A stretch of 64,000 nt of DNA from Lepas anatifera (Eukaryota > Arthropoda > Thecostraca > Lepadidae), in the NCBI GenBank assembly GCA_034440635.1, contig JAOTON010001570.1, positions 744,001-808,000 of the forward strand. The letters are read 5' to 3'. Shown here piece after piece: positions 46,844 through 64,000 of this stretch. A model generated the notes under the pieces. It did not search any database, was not told the DNA's origin, and was given only the letters and a program-made list of their open reading frames with translations. Position numbers and translations under genes: made by a program. Within the stretch, counting starts at the first letter, position 1; the number at the start of each line of letters is the position of its first letter.

Positions 46844-48073
46844 CTAACACGTGCTGTGCGGGGAGGGAGGGGCGGGTCCTAAGCTACCCCGACCCATTTT
46901 TCCGAGGTGACCGGAAAACCGTTCGCCGCCGGAAAAATCTCCTTCTCTAAATTGGAGAGAACTGATGAGCACGTCAATTTGTATAGAAATTGTAAAAATC
47001 GGTCAATAATTTTTACCTATAGGATTTCAAAATCAGACTTTTATTTTAAGGCCATCGAAATCGCGCGGTCGCACCAGTTCAAGATGCACCAGTTTGCCTG
47101 CACTGTAGACCGAGTGGTGACGTAATTACGTCATATATATTCGATTCATGAAGGTCAAGGTCAAAGGTCACAGATAAAGGTCATCGACCCCGCCATTCCG
47201 GTAAGATGACATTACTCAGTATGGCTTATGTTATGCCATGACGTCATAGCTAAGGCGGCTCAATGCCAAGGTTAAGGTCAAATATAAAAACCGCCCCCGG
47301 TAGCTCATTTGGTAGAGCGTTGGCCTCCGGCCCGCTGCTCAGAAGCATGCAGTGGCAGTGCATGTCCAGGCTTTGGATCGGTTCCTCTGAGACGCTCCGG
47401 CGCTCAATAGTTTACCCGACGTACAGGTCGGCTGGCAACTGACTGGTGAGAGGGTGACCTGAGCGGGGCGGCCGTCCCTGTGCTTTGTGGGGCGTTAAAC
47501 TTTGGCTTCTAAATCAACCCTTCATTGTGGGAGTTGCTCGTTCGGGTGGTGGGATCGGGGTCTCCGTGACAAGTCCATTGATGACTTTAGTGAGACTTCG
47601 ACTCCAGCAGTCGAACTGAGAACAATCGGACAAAATTTATATAAAAAAGAAAAAAGCTTTTTCAGGGCCAAGCTCTCATTTCCCTCCCAAAGACTAAAGA
47701 CTACTGTAGTGCCAGTTATATTGTACATTATTGGGAATATGTCATATTGTTACACATAGGTAAGTGACCTCGAATGACCTTGACCTCAAACTTTCAGAGA
47801 ACATTGTGTGAGATCTTCCCTCTATGACTTGTGTCCGCTGTTAGTGTGTTCCTTGTTTTCTTGCACAATCACGGCATTTCTCAATAGGTCTCCAGCCCGG
47901 CCCATATTGGACCTTAAAAACCTCGTTTTACGTTGAAGATATTGACCTAGGTCAGTGAAGCTTCTTTATAATGTAGATTGTGATTTCGCATACGCGGGAG
48001 GGGAGCACTGTGGGCCAGATGCTTTTCCTCCACTACTTGCTGACGCCAGACCTCTCTCCTCTGCGCGTGTTAA
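46844..48073. mobile_element. Probable decayed TTAA-type MITE, copy G, with a nested SINE
   Basis: Left border TAACACGTGCTGTGCGGGGA and right border GCGCGTGTTAA resemble the family ends. AGGTCA motifs are dense on both sides of the SINE, including AAGGTCAAGGTCAAAGGTCA at 47151-47170. Confidence 0.5.
47293..47658 (+). mobile_element. tRNA-derived SINE, family 1
   Basis: A tRNA-like head with box A GGTAGCTCATTTGGTAGAGC and a weak box B, then a body CCTGTGCTTTGTGGGGCGTT AAAC, ending in an A-rich tail. The body is shared with 18150-18367. Not a tRNA gene: the region after the D-arm does not fold as a tRNA. Confidence 0.8.
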
Positions 48074-50458
48074 AAAGAGAAAAACAAAACCCCTGGAGCC
48101 CTCGTATTTCATCGTTGTTAGTTTCGTCATTCATTGCTTTACCGTAACCGGTTTGTCTTTAGTAGCATCACATCTGCATTCTTTCCCATAGGGGAAGTGC
48201 ATAGCTGGAAATTCAAATGCAAAATCATAGGGCGATCCGGGGGGGATGGGGGCACCTGCCTCCCCCTATTGATCTTCGGCTCCCCCTGAAATGGTCACGC
48301 CCCCTCCCTCTGAGGTCGAACCAGCATAATGGCGAAGCAGTATAATCTTGATAATCTCTGTCTTTAAACCGCAGCAATAATTTTTAAACTACAAAAATGC
48401 ATACACCAACTTTGTGAAAACGTAAACGCTCAGCACGAAGCATCGGAAAACTTATGCTTGTGCATTCTCCCTTGAAAATGCTTTAATCCCCCAAACCAAT
48501 GTGCCCGGTTTTCGGACATTGGTATTTGACCAGGGACAACAGAGGAATTCTCCCTTTCCATGGCGCCGTTTATTATTATTATTTTTATTTATTATTATCA
48601 TTATTATCATTAGTCAGCGTTGTTTGAAACAGCATCAAAAACAACAAAAAGTATCGCAAAGGCGCCGTTCATGGTACCAAAAGGTGCTAAATTGACCACC
48701 TCTCCCCTGAGGCTTCGCTACCTTCCTTAACGAAATACGGGATCCGTTCTTGTTAGTGTGAAGGTAAATATCATTGACGGAGAGGAATGCTTACTTTTGG
48801 TTTTACTTGATGACTTCGTAAACCAAAACCATAACCTGGTTTTCAATTCATGAAGCTTATCAGATCCAGCTAAATAATTATCATTGGTTTGCAGCCCAAA
48901 TGCCCTAGATGTGCTGTGTTTTGCAGCCCGACCACCCTAGATGTCCATTCACATGCCAGACAGTAAGCTGTGTCGCAGGGTACGGTGGGTAATGAATCAG
49001 CATTCCGTGCCGTAAGGGACTATCGACTCATGTCAGGACACACACGTCCCTGGTCTGGTGTAGAATCCACAACCGCGACAAATATGTGAGCAACACAAAA
49101 GAGTCGGTTCTAGCGTCCGCACGTGCATGAGTATTTGGATTAGAATTGATGAGAGTGTGGCTGAACGCTTCGGTGTATGAGCGGAATGGGCTGGAAATTA
49201 GCTAGCCAGGCTTGACTATCGATTTAAGCACACCACGGACGTGGATACTGGCTGGTGTGTGACACTTACGGCCGTACGAGTGGAATGTCTTTGTGAAAAG
49301 ATAAGACGCAGCGCAGCTTTTGTAAATTTATGATCCATCACTTTCAGGGGCCATCAAATTGACTACGGTCAAGAGTGATACGAAATGGATCAATGGAAAC
49401 CCAATGTGTTCGCGTTAATGGTAGCATCACGGTGCCCATTAACACCCGCACTTTGTTTGTTTATTTGTTTAATAAACAAATAAACAAATAAACAAAGTGT
49501 GGCTGTTAATGAGCTCAAGTAAGAAACAACAACACAAGAAAAGGGGCATGGGACAGGTAGCACACAGGTGAATATCCACCGAGGCCCGAGGCCGCACGTT
49601 CCCCCGCCATATCGTTGTCCAGCCCGACTGGAGGAAGTGCGTGAAATGGAAGCTGGTCCTGTGGTCACCATTTCAGGGCACATACTTGAAAGCATCGGCC
49701 ATTCCGTACACAAATACACATCAGCGTTATGCCACCGAGTGTGAGTAAGGCAGAGGTCACGGTCCTACTGTGTCCCCTCTCGCTGGGCTCACGTGCTTTT
49801 ATACACTATATCGGACCGTGCGTTCTCCAGTCACAATTCTGCAGCTAAGCAGGGTGAGAGCAGGGAGCGCAGCGCACGTGCGTTAGTGATCCACTGATTC
49901 GGGTGATTTTGTAGGATTACCGGTGGAACATTCTGCCATGATTTGGTCCCGGAGTTGCGGAAAATCTGGAAACTTTTGTCTTTCGTGCAAAGTGGCAATT
50001 CCTTCTTTTCATCATTGTAGTCCATTAGTATAGACCTATAATGTAACACCTCATTTGAATCTTTTCCCAATTATTGCCCTTTAAGTTTTTTGCATAAGAT
50101 ATGACCCAAACGTGCATGTATTAGCATATGCTTGACTTATTGCAGTGTTACAGAAACCTGCACAATACCCGTCTGTAATCAGCCACGTTTTTGTTGTCAA
50201 GATACTTGATTAGCACAAAGGGACATATTCTAACGGGAAGTTGTCACATACTCAAAAGCTTCAATTAGGTTACTATCCCAGATTCATTTTCTTGTGGATC
50301 GATTGAAAAGAACTGAGTTCCCTGACAAATGTGTGATTATCTTTAATCCTCCTGATGTGGTGGATATTGACGACACCGGAATACGTCAGCGGCTCATGCG
50401 CCGTCAGACCCAAGCAATTATTCTTCCTCGTGATAATCAAGACGCATGGTTGCATCCA
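48074..50458. other. Unassigned DNA
   Basis: No gene recognised. GGGGGGATGGGGGCACCTGC at 48240 looks like part of the GGATCCAGG family. A TTTG/TTTA-rich imperfect palindrome lies at 49450-49500. Confidence 0.4.
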
Positions 50459-50754
50459 TAGGCGGATCCAGGATTACCAACTGGGGGCATCTTCCAGGGG
50501 GGGCGCCATCCAGACCAAGGGGCGCCACTTTTGACCGGCAAAATATATCAGGCGGGCGCATAATCCTATCGCTGGGTGCCGATTTTCGCATCGGGAAAGG
50601 GAGGGGTTGGAAGGGACGTTTCAGGGGGCGCCATCGACCTTTTAGGGGGGCACCGTGACCATTTCAGAGGGTGCCTAGGTTCGATCAAGGGGTGAGGGCC
50701 TATGATCAAGGGGTGGGGGCACATGCCCCCTTTGCCCCCTTGGATCTGCGTATG
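50459..50754. mobile_element. GGATCCAGG-type DNA element with target duplication
   Basis: Starts TAGGCGGATCCAGGATTACC and ends CCTTGGATCTGCGTA. Flanks are TGGTTGCATCCA on the left and TGGTTGCGTCCA on the right, 11 of 12 identical, a likely target-site duplication. Interior has GGGGCGCCA repeats and no coding capacity. Confidence 0.78.
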
Positions 50755-50810
50755 GTTGCGTCCACAATAAGCCAAATTGTTTTGTCTCTGCTCAAATGTT
50801 CAAGAATGTG

Positions 50811-51005
50811 AGTGGGAGATGAGGTGGCTCAGTGAATAAAATCCCTGTTTTGTAAGCCCCTGGTCCCGTGTTCAAGTCCCGGTGGAGCCCCTAAATAAGT
50901 TGATCTGATCCCCAAAATCCATTCCAACGACGAGGCGAAAGTTGGCGACGCCGTATGACCCTGGAAGTTGGTGCCTCGTTAAACCCCAAGATTTATAAGA
51001 ATGCG
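50811..51005 (+). mobile_element. tRNA-derived SINE, family 2
   Basis: Box A GGTGGCTCAGTGA, box B GTGTTCAAGTCCCGG, then AAGTTGGCGACGCCGTATGA and GTTGGTGCCTCGTTAAACCC as at 40.9 kb. Confidence 0.83.
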
Positions 51006-52207
<1,202 letters not shown>

Positions 52208-52439
52208 TATAAAAAAACCGTTAAAAAGGCGAGAAACGTGATATTCATACCGTGTCCCCCAATAGCCGCTCCCGCCCTCCATCAAAAACCTATAAAAAAC
52301 ACTGCTTGGCATCATGACACCAGGGTCAGTCAAGGACGTCAAAAAATAAATCGATAACGTGTGCTGAGAAAAATGAAAAAAAATCACCAACCATACTCCC
52401 ATTAACTAAATCCCACCAGCCACACCTCGTCCACCGAGG

Positions 52440-52665
52440 GAGTACCAGCCCTGCTGTGACTCATGGGAGAAGGTGTCCGCAGCTGGGGGGCGGGGGGCGG
52501 AGGGGCAGCTCTGGTGTCTGCGCCGGCGCGAGCAGCAGCCCCGGGGCAGGGAGGGCCGCCCCACGCCCGAGACGACACCTCGCCGCCACTCTCGCACAGT
52601 CGTCCATCGATTCGACGCGCGCCGTGAACGTGGGAGCTGACGACTACAGGGCAGCAGCGGCAGTC
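52440..52665 (+). promoter_or_regulatory. GC/CpG-rich 5' region of the SLC6 gene
   Basis: A sharp rise in GC and CpG just before the predicted SLC6 start codon after AT-rich and microsatellite DNA, consistent with promoter plus 5' UTR. No TATA box seen. Confidence 0.45.
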
Positions 52666-60542
<7,877 letters not shown>

Positions 60543-63121
60543 GTGAGGAGCCAAACCCAGTATTGGCTACAAATCACAGACAGTGTTTATTTATTTCTAC
60601 AACTTTATCTACAAATGGCGGACGCCTGCGGGGCCGTTAGTCACCCATATGGTGGTTATAAGGATTTACAGGACCACCAGGTGCAGTTTGGGGGTTAGCG
60701 TGTCCCGGGCACACCAGCCAGACTGGCCAGACTTTCACATATCCCTCCTGGCCAGACTGAAATCTTGTGTCCACGTCCGATCTTCATCGAAGCCGACTTT
60801 AGGCGTTGCATAAGGCTATTTTCTATTGGAAACTGTTATGACCAGTTTTTTTGGTCAGTTATTTTTAAGTAGTCCATTAGCAACAAAAATGTTTTTGATT
60901 AATGCCACTTGTTCAAATAAACATGACTCTTCACGGTACCGGTGTGATCCTAGCATAACATTCCTTCGATTTCGGGAATAAGGTAGATGCTAAATTATGC
61001 AGAACAGAGACCCCCTTGTCTGCATGCTAAGGTGATATTCCCTGACTTCTACTTCACCAGTGGAGAAAATAAATAATAATCTTTGGGAACGCCGATGGTG
61101 AGTGGTATCGTTTAAGATTCTTCCTTTGTATGAAGCATTCCATTGCCGGTAATGGCGGGCCAATTGGCGGGTGGTACGGGCTATTGGAACCTAGAGTGGG
61201 CTGTTTATAGCCCAGGACGACTGGTGCTATTTTCCAGAAAATGACTATTCTTATCAAATCAACCACAACTGATCGCTCCAAATTGAACACGTGACTGAAT
61301 TTCTAAAGCATATTTTCTTCAATGGATGCGTCTTAAGTGACGTTTTTACTGTTGTACATTACTAAATTTGTGTAGTGGGTATATACCGGATGTACCGGCT
61401 TCTGGAATCATCCCCACGGAACATTTTCTCCAAAGTGGCACGCGTTTAGAAGGATCAGTGTTGATTTTGCTATTTATTCTCTCTCTCTCTCTCTCTCTCT
61501 CTCTTCCTCCCTCTCTCTCTCTCTTTCTCACACACTTTCTTTAAGTCTGGCCCCAACACTTCATCCCTTTGCTGTAAGACTATAGTGTTGGCCCGTCCAT
61601 TCAAATGCTATATGGCTGGCACCGGGGAAGTGTCGGCCGTTGCTAGGATACGGCCATTGCTTATTGATCGCGCGCCCGGGGCAGCCGCGCAGCATCCGTG
61701 TTCACCCGGGGCAACTTGGCCTGAGCACCCATAACACGCAGGCTCCGGCTGAAGCGCTGACCTTCTCGCAGCCATGGCCTAAATCACAATCAAGATTGGA
61801 ATATAAATAGCCAATCACGCACTATCCTTTTTAATGCACCTGAAGTAGGGACGCATCCAGGGGATCCAATTCGGCCAGGATTCCCAAGACGGCCCAATTT
61901 TAGTGAATTCTGCAACTGGTTTTGACCGATTTTCTCGGAAAATCAGTTTTGACGGCTTACCTGTTCCCCGAACATTTGGTTAGGATCCACTCCTGAACTT
62001 AAATGACTTAAATATAAAACATTAAAATGTCTTCGGCCAGCTTCTGATCTTTCGTAACATAAAGTGTTATCAGAAAAATCCATATTTTATTAAGAACAAC
62101 CTCTTTGAAGTCCGGCAAGCTGTAAAATCTACTGGAAGTAACTTGAATTGTGCCGCCGATCAAATTTGCGTCTTCAGTCTTTGTGAAACGTTGAGACATT
62201 CTTTTAATTTGAATGTTACCAGAAGACTTGGAAAAGATAAGCGAAAAAAGAAAAGAAAAGAAAAGGACACTCGCATGACTCAAACGAGCCCCTGAAAGGA
62301 TGCTCTTGTTTTCTGTATCAATCATTTTTACTGCTTTGCACCATAAACCTCGTTAGGGGTCATAAACGGCTTTCAATAGAAGGCACAGCAGCAATTGTCC
62401 AACGATAGTTAGGTATGTAGTTATTCATGAATACGCGGGAAAATGGTACATAAGACCAATAAAAGCGATAGGGGGACCAACAATAGTCACCAGCTTATAT
62501 GTACATACATATACAATAGTACAAGTAAGGAGGGCATCGAATTTCGAATCCACAGTGCTAATTAGGAAATCGCAGGCTCTAAAAATTTTATTCGGGCTCA
62601 TTTTTACTTCCGCTTTTACTGCTGGCATTAATAAAATTTGACCCAATGCGGCTAAAGTCCGTTGATTTTGTAATTCCAAATTCCCGAGCTGCCTCAATGA
62701 TTCCAATGTTGAAGACAGTCATGCCTAATGCCTCTACATTAAGTGTGACTTGATTCATTTAATCTGTGGCAACTTTTTTCTGTCTGAAACTTAATATGCA
62801 ACTTTCTTCCTCAAATATGCTGAAGTTTTGGGGCTCTTCAGCTACCAGGGCCATATTGTATTTTTTCATTAAGATCCAGTATATATTAATAGGAATGTGT
62901 TTCCTTTACAATGGGATTTGAACCGAGATAGAACAGAATAAAACCCTAGGCTGGATAGTCTATACGTCGATAAAGTCACCGTTTACAGTGAAATGGCTTG
63001 AGTGGAATGCGGTCCTGTACAGGGCCCTGTACCGCGCGGGTCCCTGCCACCGCCGAACCGCTGTCTCCAGCCGAAAGGTCCACATGCAGAGGGAGGGGTG
63101 GGGTCTTAGCATTCGTGTGCG
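60543..63121. other. SLC6 intron 3 (start), no exon recognised
   Basis: No TM3 exon is visible, so the next exon lies outside the window. A (TC)n microsatellite lies at 61479-61525. The rest is mixed DNA. Confidence 0.5.
61479..61525. repeat. (TC)n microsatellite, interrupted
   Basis: Two TC tracts separated by TTCCTCCC. Confidence 0.95.
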
Positions 63122-63963
63122 TTAACCCTCGCCCGGGCAGGGAGTGTTTGAACACCTCCTCGGATTTTTCCGGTGGCACGAAAAAACGGCGGCGCGAAGC
63201 GTCGCCGTACTTTGCACGCCTTATCCTTAATCAATTCTGCAACTTTCCCAAAATTGTAAGGTTGGGTCATCTCAGGTCAGGTCACCAGTGCAGGTTAAGC
63301 GACCTCACCTCCAAAAATGTTTTAAGGTGGCATAAGTAAAAAATGGGTGAATATATCATATATCTGGGTGAATACCTTCATATTCTCCAAATCGTAGTAT
63401 CATGGGCCTCTTTCCAGGTTCATGTTGCAAATTTTGACCTGTGACCTCTGAGAGGTCATCTGGGGCTACTTAAGTAGTTTTCAGACTTAGGTCAATGACT
63501 TTGCATGAAATGATGATACAGTCTTTATGTTGACACCATTGCGTTTGGATTCCTATTGCAGGTCGATTGATATGCGTGTCGACTATGATAGGTTAAAAGT
63601 GACCTTGACCTGACCTGAGGTCAGGTCATCTTTGTGTTTTGACCTAGTATGGTCATATTATACATCATTCGATTCACCGTGACGAGAGGAAGCCAATTGT
63701 GCCTAGAAATGGTTCTAACTCAAATCTGTGAGATGCTAGAGCCCAAAACTTTACTCAAAATGCTACCTTCTTTGACTTGCATTTCCTCAATATTGACCTG
63801 AGTCAAAAAGTGACTGATATCGTTTCTTCATGAATTTGTATGAGCTATTCACCAGCATTCGCATTTTTTTGCTATCCCGCATAGGGGCCGAGTTCGAGGG
63901 CCGAGTTCAAAGACCACCCACCAGGGCGAAGGTGACTCAGAGGCCCACCTGGACACGGGTTAA
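63122..63963. mobile_element. TTAA-flanked MITE, copy F
   Basis: 842 bp, TTAACCCTCGCCCGGGCAGG to the inverse of TTAACCCGTGTCCAGGTGGG. It is in inverted orientation relative to copy D and uninterrupted at the site where D holds copy B. Hairpin GGCGGCGC, loop GAA, GCGTCGCC at about 63188-63208. Confidence 0.87.
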
Positions 63964-64000
63964 GTAGCACGCTGATAAAGCACTGTTTCTCCATTAGAGA

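Noticed and set aside
47293..47380. A functional tRNA gene
   Set aside because: Box A is good but box B and the acceptor stem do not fit, and the sequence continues into a body shared with 18.15 kb, so it is a SINE.

Overview
The window is animal genomic DNA: genes split by GT-AG introns, cold-shock, TFIID and SLC6 genes, non-LTR and Penelope-like retroelements, tRNA-derived SINEs, TTAA-flanked MITEs and long microsatellites. The N-terminus of the cold-shock gene and the repeat-rich, compact-exon style suggest an arthropod, perhaps a crustacean; that placement is an inference of modest confidence. Single-base indels in short homopolymers inside three otherwise conserved exons suggest a long-read assembly with residual errors.

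Layout. (1) 1-12.6 kb, minus strand: nine coding exons of a CSDE1/UNR-type RNA-binding protein; the 3' end lies beyond base 1. Introns 2 and 3 are about 90% minisatellite: a 51-bp array (7.56-10.47 kb), a 75-bp array (5.93-7.25 kb) and a 36-bp array (3.87-5.67 kb). The 75-bp unit is a copy of the exon 3 end with its 5' splice site. The 36-bp unit is a copy of the exon 4 start with its 3' splice site. One intron is therefore flanked by about 18 donor copies and about 50 acceptor copies. (2) 12.6-24.8 kb: putative CSDE1 promoter side with a 394-bp GA array, a TTAA MITE, AT-rich DNA without recognised genes, a decayed LINE and a large inverted repeat. (3) 24.9-29.3 kb, plus strand: a complete six-exon TAF11 gene (TFIID subunit, histone fold). 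(4) 29.4-52.4 kb: accessory DNA with nested TTAA MITEs, a 31-bp minisatellite, a LINE fragment and SINEs. (5) 52.4-64 kb, plus strand: the first three coding exons of an SLC6 (probably glycine-transporter-like) gene, with Penelope-like element pieces and MITEs in its first intron; the gene continues past the right edge.

The three genes have unrelated housekeeping or neural roles (translation/mRNA control, transcription initiation, transmitter transport); nothing suggests co-regulation. The most unusual features are the splice-site minisatellites of CSDE1 and a MITE superfamily (seven or eight copies) that carries dense AGGTCA half-sites and terminal hairpins whose sequence changes between copies while pairing is kept.
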